Assembly (NCBI RefSeq): GCF_000308615.1
Contig: NZ_BAGB01000041.1
Location: forward strand, 310,001 to 374,000
Source: Nocardia jiangxiensis NBRC 101359
GTDB taxonomy: Bacteria; Actinomycetota; Actinomycetes; Mycobacteriales; Mycobacteriaceae
Direction of reading: 5' to 3'
DNA length: 64,000 nt
Program-made: the position numbers and the translations under genes
The notes under the pieces: model-generated
Seen by the model: only the letters and a program-made list of their open reading frames with translations
What the model was told of the DNA's origin: nothing
Database searches by the model: none
Shown here: positions 26,452-35,044 of the stretch, piece by piece
Layout: every line of letters starts with the position of its first letter
Numbering within the stretch: the stretch's first letter is position 1

Positions 26452-27969
26452 TCACAGTTTCAGCATTCCCGGCCACGCCCGCGACCACGGCTCCCGCGGA
26501 TCGGCACAGCGCCAGATGGTGACGTCGCGGGTCACGCCCGGCAGGCCCAGTCGGGTTTCCGCCCGTCCGGCCGCGGTGACGGCGCCGAATCGCGATCGCA
26601 GATCGGCCTCGTCACCGCCGACCCACAGCACCGTGCGCGCGGAATCCGGTGGAACGCCGAAATATCCGAAACCGCGACTCGGGCTGTACACCGCGGGCAG
26701 GCCGTAGGTGTGCCGGTAGACATCCAGAGCGCTTGCCTGCCAATACGAATCGGTGATCACCACGGTCTCCTCGCGCTCGCCCGCCGGGAGTGAGCGATAC
26801 GTCGCAGCGGTTGCGGCGGCGAGTTCCGGCCAGCCGAATTTCGCGTAGAGCAAGGAGGATATCCCGTCATCCGCGGGCGCCGGGGGTAGCTCCCGCTCCG
26901 GTTGCAGCGGCAGAACGAGGATCACCATGACTGCGGAAACCGCCGCGAGCACCACGGCAATACCATTGCGCAACAACGACTTCGACCGCTGCGTCCACCA
27001 GACCGCACCGGCGGCCAGCACTGCGGCATAACAGCCGACGATATAGTAGGGCCGACCGTCGGTCAGGACGAACGCCACGATCAGAACCGGCGGGACCACC
27101 CCGAGAAACCGGTAGGGGCGCAACACCTCCGCGCGAAACAACGCCCAGAGCCCGCAGATCAGTAACAGCACGCCCAGTACACCGGCCGACCCCACCGCCA
27201 ACGGGACGAAGGTGAACCGGCCGCCGATCGAATCCTGTTCCGCGGCAACCTCAGCGCCCATCCCGAGCTGCGGCCAGCCGTGACGGGCCTGCCAGATCAG
27301 GCTCGGCGCCATCGTCACCGCGACGACGGCCGCACCGCACCACAAGGCCGGGCGGCGCAACATCTCCCGGGGCCCGAAGGCCAGCACGCCGAGGACCAGC
27401 GCCAGCCACAGGAACGGGACCAGCCACTTGACCTGCATATCCAGCGCCGTCACCAGTCCCGCCCACAGCAGCAGCGAGTCTCGGCGGGTGCGCACCCATC
27501 GGACCACCAGCCAGCAGATCACCACCCACAGTGCCGTGTCGACGACATTGGTGGACAGCTGACCGCCCTGCGGCAGCAGGAACGGCGAGACCGCGTAGGC
27601 CGTCGCGGCCAGCACCTGCGCCGATCGCGACCCGCCGAACTCACGGGCGATCTGCGCGGTCACCACGATCGCCGCGAGGGTGACGAGCACCGCCGGAATG
27701 CGCACTGCCACCAGCGATCCCGGGGCGATCAGGTCCATCGACCGCGCGATCGCGGGCACCGCCGGCCCCTGGTCCGCATAACTCTCCGCGAGCCGACGGC
27801 CCGCGGAGATGAAATACAGTTCGTCCCCGAAGAAGCCGTAACGCCCGATCGACAGCCCGAGCGCGATCGCCGCGAGCACGACCACCGCCGCGACCCCCGC
27901 GACCGCGAACCGCGGCCGGTCCGAAGCCGAATCCCCTTGCACCACATCGATATTCAGTACTGCAGACAT
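26452..27969 (-). CDS. Membrane glycosyltransferase, GT39/ArnT-like (paralogue)
   Basis: This 505-residue polytopic protein is clearly paralogous to 18758-20287. Both share GRYGFFGDELYF, SYADQGPAVPAIARSMD, the HGWPQLGMGAEV loop, the motif YSPSRGFGYFGVPPD and a C-terminus VTIWRCADPREPWSRAWP. The Asp-Glu in the first outer loop is the likely catalytic pair of a polyprenyl-phosphate-sugar-dependent GT-C enzyme. AGGA precedes the ATG at 27969. Its start shares one base with the stop of an upstream tetR gene (TGATG), so expression is probably tied to that regulator. Confidence 0.82.
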   Translation of the reverse strand: MSAVLNIDVVQGDSASDRPRFAVAGVAAVVVLAAIALGLSIGRYGFFGDELYFISAGRRLAESYADQGPAVPAIARSMDLIAPGSLVAVRIPAVLVTLAAIVVTAQIAREFGGSRSAQVLAATAYAVSPFLLPQGGQLSTNVVDTALWVVICWLVVRWVRTRRDSLLLWAGLVTALDMQVKWLVPFLWLALVLGVLAFGPREMLRRPALWCGAAVVAVTMAPSLIWQARHGWPQLGMGAEVAAEQDSIGGRFTFVPLAVGSAGVLGVLLLICGLWALFRAEVLRPYRFLGVVPPVLIVAFVLTDGRPYYIVGCYAAVLAAGAVWWTQRSKSLLRNGIAVVLAAVSAVMVILVLPLQPERELPPAPADDGISSLLYAKFGWPELAAATAATYRSLPAGEREETVVITDSYWQASALDVYRHTYGLPAVYSPSRGFGYFGVPPDSARTVLWVGGDEADLRSRFGAVTAAGRAETRLGLPGVTRDVTIWRCADPREPWSRAWPGMLKL

Positions 27970-28601
27970 CAATTCCTCCCCTTCCGCGTGGCCAGATCGA
28001 ACAACCGGCACACGTCCGCCGAATACTGCTCCACATCCCATTCCGCTTCGCGGATGGCACGCCCCGCCGCGCCGTCGATCGTGTCGCGCATGACCTTGGC
28101 CATCACCACCGGATCGAACTCGCCGAAATCGCCCACCCGCTGCCCGTCCCGCAACATATCGATCAGCGGCCGGATGATCTCGTCCTCACCGTCCGCCGCC
28201 GAGGCGAATTTCGGAGTCCCGTCCGGACCGCGCAGGTTCAGCACGACCTCGGTCAAGGCCGCCACATAGGCCCGATTCGCATCGATGAACCGCAGATTCG
28301 AGTCGAGATAGGCCAGCACCCGGGCACGCGGGCCGTCGGCGGCCTGGATCGCTGGAGTCATGAACTCCGCACCCGAGACGTACAGCTGGATCACCAACTG
28401 CGTCATCAGGTCGTCCTTACCGTCGAAGTGGTACGAGATGACCCCCTTCGAGATCCCCGCCCGCTCGGCGATCCGCGCCAACGAGGCATTCCCGTACCCG
28501 ACCTCGGAGATCACCTCGACCGCGGCCGCGATGATCTGACGACGTCGCGCCTCCTCGATGAACGACCGCTTCTGGCCGTCCGAACCATTTTCTGTCCGCA
28601 T
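27969..28601 (-). CDS. TetR family transcriptional regulator
   Basis: This 210-residue regulator has a classical HTH (RRRQIIAAAVEVISEVGY, ASLARIAERAGISKGVISYHF, DGKDDLMTQLV). The ISKGVISYHF recognition helix marks the AcrR/BetI-like subgroup. The ATG at 28601 stands 6 bases after a TAAAAT box (28608-28613 read on the minus strand), so the message may be leaderless; a TTG at 28607 would overlap that box. It is directly coupled to the glycosyltransferase (1-base overlap). Repeats of TGGCC around the promoter may be its operator, but this is weak. Confidence 0.87.
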   Translation of the reverse strand: MRTENGSDGQKRSFIEEARRRQIIAAAVEVISEVGYGNASLARIAERAGISKGVISYHFDGKDDLMTQLVIQLYVSGAEFMTPAIQAADGPRARVLAYLDSNLRFIDANRAYVAALTEVVLNLRGPDGTPKFASAADGEDEIIRPLIDMLRDGQRVGDFGEFDPVVMAKVMRDTIDGAAGRAIREAEWDVEQYSADVCRLFDLATRKGRN

Positions 28602-28670
28602 GGCCAAATTTTATCCCATACGGCCAGAACCGCGCTGCCCCGAATATTGCGGGCCCGGGCCCCTGACACG

Positions 28671-28708
28671 ACCGAGGGCCGCAATCCGATCGGATTGCGG
28701 CCCTCGGT
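28671..28708 (-). terminator. Perfect 38-base palindrome after arc
   Basis: Two uninterrupted 19-base arms meet with no loop (28671-28689 and 28690-28708). The palindrome begins 10 bases beyond the arc stop at 28718. As with the prcA palindrome it has no U-tract and fits an I-shaped actinobacterial terminator. Confidence 0.75.
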
Positions 28709-28717
28709 GTGGCGGAT

Positions 28718-30478
28718 CTACAGGTACTGACCCGTATTCGACTCGGTGTCGATGGCGCGGCTGGCGGAGGCGTTCTTGCCGGTGACCAGCGTGCGGATGT
28801 AGACGATCCGCTCGCCCTTCTTACCCGAGATGCGTGCCCAGTCATCGGGATTCGTGGTGTTGGGCAGGTCCTCGTTCTCGGAGAACTCGTCCACGATCGA
28901 ATCGAACAGGTGCTGGATGCGCAGACCCGGGTTGCCGGTGTCGAGCACGGACTTGATCGCGTACTTCTTCGAGCGGTCCACGATGTTCTGGATCATGGCG
29001 CCGGAGTTGAAGTCCTTGAAGTACAGGACCTCCTTGTCACCGTTGGCGTAGGTGACCTCCAGGAACCGGTTGTCCTCGCTCTCGGCGTACATGCGGTCGA
29101 CGACCCGTTCGATCATCGTCTGCACGCACTTGACCCGATCGCCGCCGAACTCGGCGATGTCGTCGGCGTGCAGCGGCAGCGTATCGGTGAGGTACTTCGA
29201 GAAGATGTCCTGCGCCGCCTCGGCGTCCGGCCGCTCGATCTTGATCTTCACATCCAGGCGTCCGGGCCGCAGGATGGCCGGGTCGATCATGTCCTCGCGG
29301 TTGGACGCGCCGATCACGATGACGTTCTCCAACCCCTCCACACCGTCGATCTCCGACAGCAGCTGGGGCACGACGGTGGTCTCCACGTCCGAGGAGACAC
29401 CCGAACCGCGGGTGCGGAAGATCGAGTCCATCTCGTCGAAGAACACGATCACCGGGGTGCCCTCGGAGGCCTTCTCCCGCGCGCGCTGGAAGATGATCCG
29501 AATGTGCCGCTCGGTCTCGCCGACGAACTTGTTCAGCAGTTCCGGGCCCTTGATGTTGAGGAAGAAGGACTTGGCCTCCTTGGCGTCCTCACCGCGAGCC
29601 TCGGCGATCTTCTTCGCCAGCGAGTTGGCGACCGCCTTGGCGATCAGCGTCTTACCGCATCCGGGCGGGCCGTACAGCAGCACACCCTTGGGCGGACGCA
29701 GCGCGTACTCGCGGAACAGATCCTTGTGCAGGAAGGGCAGCTCCACCGCATCGCGGATCTGCTCGATCTGACGGCCCAGACCACCGATGTCCTCGTAGCC
29801 GACGTCGGGCACCTCCTCGAGCACGAGATCCTCGACCTCGGCCTTGGGGATACGCTCGAAGGCGAAACCGGCCTTGGTGTCGACCAGCAGGGAATCGCCC
29901 GCGCGCAGGCGGCGCACCGGACGATCGGGATCCTCCACGTCGTCGACGTCCACGAGGGCGGTGAGCGGGCCCGACAGCCACACCACGCGCTCCTCGTCGG
30001 CATGTCCGACCACCAGCGCCCGGCGACCGTCGTCGAGGATCTCGCGCAGGGTGCCCAGTTCACCGATCTGGTCGAAGTTGCCCGCCTCCACGACGGTCAG
30101 CGCCTCGTTCAACCGCACGCTCTGCCCGTAGTGCAACTCGGAGGTGTCGATATTGGGCGAACAGGTCAGCCGCATCTTGCGCCCGGAGGTGTAGACGTCG
30201 ACCGTCTGATCCTCGTAGACGCTGATCAGGATGCCGTAGCCACTCGGTGGCTGACCCAGCCGATCGACTTCCTCGCGCAAGGCCACCAACTGCTGACGCG
30301 CCTCTTTGAGCGTGTCCATCAGCTTGGTGTTGCGAATCGTCAGCGAATCGACGCGCGCTTCCAATTCTCTTGTGCGATCCGGCGAGTCGGCGAGTTGCCT
30401 CCGGAGTGCAGCCGCCTCGGCGCGTACCGCCTCGAGCTCTCTCCAGGCCGCCGAATCCGAATTCTCGATGGGGCTCAT
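28718..30478 (-). CDS. arc: Proteasome-associated AAA ATPase (ARC/Mpa)
   Basis: This hexameric unfoldase captures pupylated proteins and threads them into the PrcAB core. The 586-residue protein has an N-terminal coiled coil (about 10-75, which binds Pup) and tandem OB domains (about 80-225). The AAA domain follows with Walker A GPPGCGKT, Walker B VIVFFDEMDSIF, sensor region VIVIGASNRED and arginine-finger segment LRPGRLDVKI. The C-terminus GQYL is the penultimate-Tyr docking motif needed to open the proteasome gate. It lies 18 kb from pup-dop, further than in mycobacteria. A strong palindrome follows it. Confidence 0.97.
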   Translation of the reverse strand: MSPIENSDSAAWRELEAVRAEAAALRRQLADSPDRTRELEARVDSLTIRNTKLMDTLKEARQQLVALREEVDRLGQPPSGYGILISVYEDQTVDVYTSGRKMRLTCSPNIDTSELHYGQSVRLNEALTVVEAGNFDQIGELGTLREILDDGRRALVVGHADEERVVWLSGPLTALVDVDDVEDPDRPVRRLRAGDSLLVDTKAGFAFERIPKAEVEDLVLEEVPDVGYEDIGGLGRQIEQIRDAVELPFLHKDLFREYALRPPKGVLLYGPPGCGKTLIAKAVANSLAKKIAEARGEDAKEAKSFFLNIKGPELLNKFVGETERHIRIIFQRAREKASEGTPVIVFFDEMDSIFRTRGSGVSSDVETTVVPQLLSEIDGVEGLENVIVIGASNREDMIDPAILRPGRLDVKIKIERPDAEAAQDIFSKYLTDTLPLHADDIAEFGGDRVKCVQTMIERVVDRMYAESEDNRFLEVTYANGDKEVLYFKDFNSGAMIQNIVDRSKKYAIKSVLDTGNPGLRIQHLFDSIVDEFSENEDLPNTTNPDDWARISGKKGERIVYIRTLVTGKNASASRAIDTESNTGQYL

Positions 30479-30898
30479 GATGCCGCTCCTCCCAGTCCCG
30501 GTCTATCAACGCTACCGGGCCCGAACCGTTCTCGCTTTCCGACATTGTTTCGTCGTGATCACATCTGGGCTGCGTACTGCGGCTGGTCCAGCGCTTGCGC
30601 CGTCCTTGACCCTCCGCCTCCGGCGCGTTGTTCGCCGGATCCGAGCCGAGTGATGCGGACCGATGCTCCTTTCACCGGTCGTACTGTTGTAGCAGTAACG
30701 CCGCGCGGACCGTATCTGTTTCCGTGGCTACCGCATTCGCGGCCCGGAGCGTTACCGACCATCACAGCACCGACCACCGACAGATTCCGCAGAATCGCTC
30801 CGGCAGATCCGAATCAGCACCCATCGATCACCGCTGCTCGCAATTAGGCTACCCTTAGTTTCCTTGTTCGGAAACAGATTGAAAGGCATTCGCTTCAT
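30479..30898. other. Divergent intergenic region, arc / MTB12-like gene
   Basis: This 420-base non-coding gap holds the arc leader and promoter on the minus strand and the MTB12-like promoter on the plus strand. It contains a small palindrome, TACTG-N6-CAGTA, at 30682-30697, about 205 bases upstream of arc. An iron-box-like sequence at 30844-30862 is listed separately. No small gene or structured RNA stands out. Confidence 0.5.
30844..30862 (+). promoter_or_regulatory. Possible IdeR/DtxR-like box before MTB12-like gene
   Basis: The sequence TTAGGCTACCCTTAGTTTC matches 12 of 19 positions of the IdeR consensus as I remember it (TTAGGTTAGCCTAACCTAA), strongest in the left half. It lies 37-55 bases before the ATG at 30899, overlapping the expected promoter. 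The right half is poor, so this is tentative. Confidence 0.3.
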
Positions 30899-31348
30899 AT
30901 GCTTGCCAACACCCGCGGCCGGATCGCCACCAGAACCCTTCGCACCGCTGTGACCAGCGTCTTCGCCGTTGCTGCAATCGCCGGAGGCACCGCGCTCGCC
31001 GCCGCCGACGCCCCCGCGCCCGCACCTCAGGAACTGCAGAGCAGCCTGGATCAGTTCGTCGATCCGGGCATTCCGGCCGCGGCCAAGACCAAGCTGGTCG
31101 TCGGCGGCGAGCGGCGCCAGGCCAATATCGAGACCATGAACAAGGGCCTGGCCAACTACGGCAAGGTCGGATTCGGCGTGAGCAACGTGCAGACCAAGGG
31201 CGATACCGCCAACGCCCAGGTCGCGGTCATCTCGCCGCACGGAACCGTGCCCGGCGTGCCGATGACCTGGCAGCACACCGCCGCGGGCTGGCAGATCTCC
31301 GACAGCACCGCGTGCGTGATCCTGGCCATGGGCAAGGCGCCCTGCTGA
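30899..31348 (+). CDS. Secreted low-molecular-weight antigen MTB12-like protein
   Basis: This 149-residue exported protein has a signal peptide with a basic start (NTRGRIATRTLRT) and hydrophobic core SVFAVAAIAGGTALAAADA, with cleavage likely near residue 38. The mature part follows the MTB12/CFP-2 fold: LQSSLDQFVDPGIPAAAKTKLVVGG at its start, a central beta-rich part and the closing WQISDSTACVILAM. Function in this family is unknown; it is a cystatin-like secreted domain known mainly as an antigen. AAAGG lies before the ATG. Its position beside arc parallels the lipoprotein gene next to mpa in M. tuberculosis. Confidence 0.82.
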   Translation: MLANTRGRIATRTLRTAVTSVFAVAAIAGGTALAAADAPAPAPQELQSSLDQFVDPGIPAAAKTKLVVGGERRQANIETMNKGLANYGKVGFGVSNVQTKGDTANAQVAVISPHGTVPGVPMTWQHTAAGWQISDSTACVILAMGKAPC

Positions 31349-31366
31349 GCTGCTCGCCGGTTCCGC

Positions 31367-32200
31367 TCAGCCCTTGGAGGGGCGGCGTTGCGGCTTGGGC
31401 GCTACCACGCCGTCGGCCAGCCGCCGCGCGCTGATCAGGAAGGCGGTGTGGCCCTGCATGCGATGTTCCGGGCGAACCGCCAGGCCCACCACATGCCAGG
31501 GCCGCACCAGCGACTCCCAGGCCCGCGGTTCGGTCCAGCATTGTTGCTGCCGAAGCGCCTCCACCGTCTCCGAGAGCTGCGTCACGGTCGCCACGTAGAC
31601 GATGAGCACGCCGCCAGGGATCAGCGCCTTGGCCACCGCGGGCAGCGCGTCCCAGGGTTTGAGCATGTCCAGCACGGCACGATCGACCTTCTCGCCGTCG
31701 TAGTCGGCGACGTCACCGAGCGTCAGCGACCAGTTAGCTGGACGTTCGCCGAAGAACCGTTCGACGTTGCGGACCGCATGTTCGGCGTGATCGTCGCGGA
31801 TCTCGTACGAGAGCACCTGGCCCTCCGGGCCCACCGCGCGCAGCAGTGAGCACGTCAGCGCGCCGGACCCCGCACCCGCCTCGAGTACGCGCGCGCCGGG
31901 GAAGACATCACCCTCGTGCACGATCTGCGCGGCATCCTTCGGATAGATCACCGCCGCACCGCGCGGCATCGACAGCACGTAGTCGACCAGCAGCGGGCGC
32001 AGCGCGAGATACGGTGTGCCGTTGGCGGATTGGACCACGGTGCCCTCGTCGGCGCCGATCAGGTCGTCGTGGCGGATCTGGCCCTTGTGGGTGTGGAATT
32101 CCTTGCCCGGCTCCAGCACGACCGTGTGCTGGCGGCCCTTGGCGTCGGTCAGCTGCACCCGGTCACCCTCGGTGAATGGACCGGTCCGTCTGGCCGTCAT
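31367..32200 (-). CDS. trmI: tRNA (adenine-58-N1)-methyltransferase TrmI
   Basis: It methylates A58 in the T-loop of tRNAs. The 277-residue protein has an N-terminal beta-barrel domain (FTEGDRVQLTDAKGRQHTVVLEPG) and the motif HDDLIGADEGTVV. The class I SAM fold follows: PKDAAQIVHEGDVFPGARVLEAGAGSGALT (key residues EAGAGSG), YEIRDDHAEHA and LDMLKPWDAL. The basic tail RPSKG is common in actinobacterial TrmI. It is divergent from the RecB-like gene and corresponds to Rv2118c in the conserved order. Confidence 0.95.
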   Translation of the reverse strand: MTARRTGPFTEGDRVQLTDAKGRQHTVVLEPGKEFHTHKGQIRHDDLIGADEGTVVQSANGTPYLALRPLLVDYVLSMPRGAAVIYPKDAAQIVHEGDVFPGARVLEAGAGSGALTCSLLRAVGPEGQVLSYEIRDDHAEHAVRNVERFFGERPANWSLTLGDVADYDGEKVDRAVLDMLKPWDALPAVAKALIPGGVLIVYVATVTQLSETVEALRQQQCWTEPRAWESLVRPWHVVGLAVRPEHRMQGHTAFLISARRLADGVVAPKPQRRPSKG

Positions 32201-32248
32201 GGATCTCCGTTCTCTATCTTGTCGGTGCCCCCGGCTAGCCTGCCAGGT

Positions 32249-33103
32249 ATGTCAGCGCCGCCGACGATCAGCCCGCCGCCGGAGCCTGCGCATGCGTACA
32301 CTCCGGCGCTGTCTCCTTCACGGGCAATGGATTTCAAACAATGTCCGCTGAAATACCGCCTGCGCGCGGTGGATCGGATACCCGAGCCTCCGGCGCGGCC
32401 CGCGGTGCGCGGCACGGTGGTGCACGCGGTCCTGGAGTCACTGTACGGGTTACCCAGCGGCGAACGAATTCCCGACCGTGCAGCCACCCTCGTCGCCCCC
32501 GCCTGGCAACGTTTGCTGGCCGAACGCCCGGAGCTCGCCGAGGTGGTCGAAGAGGGTGGTCTGGACGGTTTCCTGGACGAGGTGCACCGGCTTGTCCAGA
32601 CCTATTACCGCCTGGAGGATCCCACCGCCTTCGACCCGGAGTCCTGCGAATCACTCATCGAGGTGAGCCTGCCGGACGGCTCCCCGCTGCGCGGTTTCGT
32701 CGACCGCATCGACGTCGCACCCGGTGGCCGCCTGACGGTGGTGGACTACAAGACCGGCCGCTCCCCCGCACCCGGCAGCGAGAACCGCGCCCTGTTCCAG
32801 CTCAAGTTCTACGCCCTGATCATGCTGCGCACCCGCGGTGTCGCACCCACCCGGCTGCGCCTGATCTACCTGTCCGACGGCCAGATCCTCACCTACCACC
32901 CCGACGAGGAGGAGCTACTACGCTTCGAGCGCATCCTTTCTGCCCTCTGGACGGCCATCAGCACAGCTCTGCGCACCGGTGATTTCCCACCCAACCGCAG
33001 CCGGCTCTGCCGATACTGCGATTACCAGGCGCTGTGCCCGGCCTTCGGCGGCACCCCGCCGCCCTACCCGGGCCCGCCCCACACCGTGGCGGACCCGCGC
33101 TAG
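32249..33103 (+). CDS. RecB-family (PD-(D/E)XK, Cas4-like) exonuclease
   Basis: This 284-residue nuclease of the PDDEXK_1 type has an N-terminal PALSPSRAMDFKQCPLKYRL and VRGTVVHAVLESLY. The catalytic core is EVSLPDGSPLRGFVDRID ... LTVVDYKTGRSP, with Asp/Glu/Lys metal ligands in the order expected for RecB nucleases. A C-terminal cysteine cluster (LCRYCDYQALCPAF plus the early QCPLKYR) could hold an Fe-S cluster. The ATG at 32249 lies 48 bases from the divergent trmI start. It matches Rv2119 in position. Role in repair is likely but not shown. Confidence 0.9.
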   Translation: MSAPPTISPPPEPAHAYTPALSPSRAMDFKQCPLKYRLRAVDRIPEPPARPAVRGTVVHAVLESLYGLPSGERIPDRAATLVAPAWQRLLAERPELAEVVEEGGLDGFLDEVHRLVQTYYRLEDPTAFDPESCESLIEVSLPDGSPLRGFVDRIDVAPGGRLTVVDYKTGRSPAPGSENRALFQLKFYALIMLRTRGVAPTRLRLIYLSDGQILTYHPDEEELLRFERILSALWTAISTALRTGDFPPNRSRLCRYCDYQALCPAFGGTPPPYPGPPHTVADPR

Positions 33104-33110
33104 GCACGTC

Positions 33111-33959
33111 CTAGAACCGGCAGGAGCGGATATCCGTCGCGAGGACGGCCTTGGCGCCCAGATCGGCGAGCTGGTCCATGACCTCGTTGCTCTGCTTGCG
33201 GGGGACCATCGCGCGCACGGCGACCCAGCCCGGATCGGCGAGCGGGGAGACGGTGGGCGATTCCAGGCCCGGGGTGATCTTCACGACGGCGTCGAGCAGA
33301 TCCTTGGGGCAGTCGTAGTCGAGCATCAGGTACTGCTGGGCGAACACCACGCCCTGGATGCGCGCGACGAGCTGGTTGCGGCCCTTGTCGCTGCGTTCGG
33401 ATCCGGCGCCCTCGATCAGCACCGCTTCCGAATCGCACAGCGACTCGCCGAACGCCACCAGATTGTGCTGACGCAGCGTGCGACCCGAGCCCACCACATC
33501 GGCGATGGCATCGGCGACGCCGAGCTGGATGGAGATCTCCACCGCGCCGTCGAGGCGGATCACCTCGGCCTGGATGCCGCGACGCTGCAGGTCGGCCAGC
33601 ACCAGATTCGGATACGAGGTGGCGATGCGCTTGTCGTAGAGGTCCTCGACCTTCCATTCGCGACCGGCGGGCGCGGCATAGCGGAATCGGGAGCCGCCGA
33701 ACCCCAGGCTCAGCCGCTCCTGGACCGGGGCACCGGAATCCAGCGCGAGGTCGCGGCCGGTGATGCCCAGATCGAGTTCACCCGACCCGACGTAGATCGC
33801 GATGTCCTTGGGACGCAGGAAGAAGAATTCGACCTGATTGGCGTTGTCGATCACCGACAGATCGCGCCCATCGGTGCGCTTGCGGTAACCGGCTTCGGTG
33901 AGGATGGCGACGGCGGCCTCGGACAGGGCGCCCTTGTTGGGTACTGCGACGCGGAGCAT
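33111..33959 (-). CDS. hisG: ATP phosphoribosyltransferase HisG (long form)
   Basis: This is the first committed step of histidine synthesis, ATP plus PRPP to phosphoribosyl-ATP. The 282-residue protein has the N-terminal LRVAVPNKGALSEAA, the central EISIQLGVADAIADVVGSGRTLRQHNL (PRPP loop region), and the C-terminal regulatory domain (LLDAVVKITPGLESPTVSPL) used for histidine feedback in long-form HisG. AAAGGA precedes the ATG at 33959, which is favoured over an upstream in-frame codon at 34022. It follows hisE by 78 bases, forming the hisE-hisG operon known in actinobacteria. Confidence 0.96.
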   Translation of the reverse strand: MLRVAVPNKGALSEAAVAILTEAGYRKRTDGRDLSVIDNANQVEFFFLRPKDIAIYVGSGELDLGITGRDLALDSGAPVQERLSLGFGGSRFRYAAPAGREWKVEDLYDKRIATSYPNLVLADLQRRGIQAEVIRLDGAVEISIQLGVADAIADVVGSGRTLRQHNLVAFGESLCDSEAVLIEGAGSERSDKGRNQLVARIQGVVFAQQYLMLDYDCPKDLLDAVVKITPGLESPTVSPLADPGWVAVRAMVPRKQSNEVMDQLADLGAKAVLATDIRSCRF

Positions 33960-34037
33960 GGGGATGTTGTCCTTTCCGGACTCGTGACGGAGGGAATTGT
34001 GTGTGGACGGCCGCGCGGGCATCGCGCGAGCTATCCG

Positions 34038-34301
34038 TCACAGATGTCGGTACACGTCCTCCAGACGCAGTCCCCGGCCCACCATCAGCACCTGCACCCA
34101 ATACAGCAGCTGCGAGATCTCCTCGGACAGCGCGTCGTCGCTCTCGTGCTCGGCCGCCAGCCAGACCTCACCGGCCTCCTCCAGCACCTTCTTGCCCTGC
34201 GAATGCACACCGGCGTCCAATGCCGCCACGGTTCCGGACCCCTCGGGGCGGTTGACCGCACGATCCTGGAGCTCGGCGAACAGGGTTTCGAAGTTCTTCA
34301 C
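34038..34301 (-). CDS. hisE: Phosphoribosyl-ATP pyrophosphatase HisE
   Basis: This is the second step of histidine synthesis, hydrolysing phosphoribosyl-ATP to phosphoribosyl-AMP. The 87-residue all-alpha MazG-like protein has FETLFAELQDRA, GKKVLEEAGEVWLAAEHESDDALSEEISQLL (Glu/Asp metal ligands) and the closing YWVQVLMVGRGLRLEDVYRHL. The GTG at 34301 (KNFETLF) is preferred on family length; an upstream codon at 34358 would add 19 residues. It is the separate, monofunctional form, not fused to HisI. Confidence 0.94.
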   Translation of the reverse strand: MKNFETLFAELQDRAVNRPEGSGTVAALDAGVHSQGKKVLEEAGEVWLAAEHESDDALSEEISQLLYWVQVLMVGRGLRLEDVYRHL

Positions 34302-34367
34302 GGGTCGTGATTCTTTCAGATCCGGGGACAGGGTGTTTTTTCGGCCTCCAGTGAGCAACTCTCGGAG

Positions 34368-34937
34368 TCAAGCGTTCACTCGGCCGGGCCGATCGATGGC
34401 GTAGACGTAGTGATGGCCGTCGTCGGCGGGACTGTCCGGCGTCATCGGGCCCTCGGCGATCCGGTGCATCCCGGCCTTCTCCAGCGCGCGCCACGACGGC
34501 CGATTCTTCGCGGCGACCGGGATGATGACGCAGTCCGCGAGCGGGTACTCGAACCAGGTCGCCGCGATCATCGCGCGAATCATCGCCGGTCCGAGACCGC
34601 GCCCGACCCGTTGCGGATCGCCGATGAAGTAGTCGAGCGAGGCCGCCTCGGTCGGCACCGTGATCAACTTCACCAGATCCTCGAGGTACTCCGGAAAGTC
34701 GGTCAGCCGGCACCGCTGCATCAGTCCGATCGGTTCGGCGTCGGCGAAGATCAGCAGATCCTCCCCCGGTTCCTCGCCGCGCATGCACGGGCCGAAGTCG
34801 CGTTCGACCGCCTCCGGGGTGAATTCGTGGTTCCACCAGCGATGCACATGAGGCTGTGCCAGCCACCCGCACAGCAGCGGGAAGTCCGCGGCGCTCAGCC
34901 GCCGCCAGGTGAACTCGGGCAGGGATGCGCCGGTCAT
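34368..34937 (-). CDS. GNAT acetyltransferase (Acetyltransf_8 / AAC(6')-like)
   Basis: This 189-residue N-acetyltransferase has the N-terminus FTWRRLSAADFPLLCGWLAQPHVHRWW shared with aminoglycoside 6'-acetyltransferases and siderophore-type acyltransferases. An acetyl-CoA site follows in the GVGRGLGP-like segment VGRGLGPAMIRAMI (about 112-125), then NRPSWRALEKAGM near the end. The substrate may be an aminoglycoside, an amino-sugar or a hydroxamate; sequence alone does not decide. The ATG at 34937 is clear. It sits between hisE and the terminator of the dioxygenase operon. Confidence 0.83.
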   Translation of the reverse strand: MTGASLPEFTWRRLSAADFPLLCGWLAQPHVHRWWNHEFTPEAVERDFGPCMRGEEPGEDLLIFADAEPIGLMQRCRLTDFPEYLEDLVKLITVPTEAASLDYFIGDPQRVGRGLGPAMIRAMIAATWFEYPLADCVIIPVAAKNRPSWRALEKAGMHRIAEGPMTPDSPADDGHHYVYAIDRPGRVNA

Positions 34938-34997
34938 GAAGCCGACGCTAACAGTGCAGGTGGTCCGTTTTCACCCGATTTTTCGCGGCGGCACAAC

Positions 34998-35039
34998 CCC
35001 CCGCGGATTCCGGCGACAGGTCACCGGAATCCGCGGGGG
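34998..35039 (-). terminator. Hairpin terminator closing the dioxygenase-methyltransferase-acyltransferase operon
   Basis: Perfect 16-base arms (34998-35013 and 35024-35039) enclose a 10-base loop, starting 5 bases after the acyltransferase stop at 35045. It also separates that operon from the GNAT gene. Confidence 0.75.
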
Positions 35040-35044
35040 AGTGG

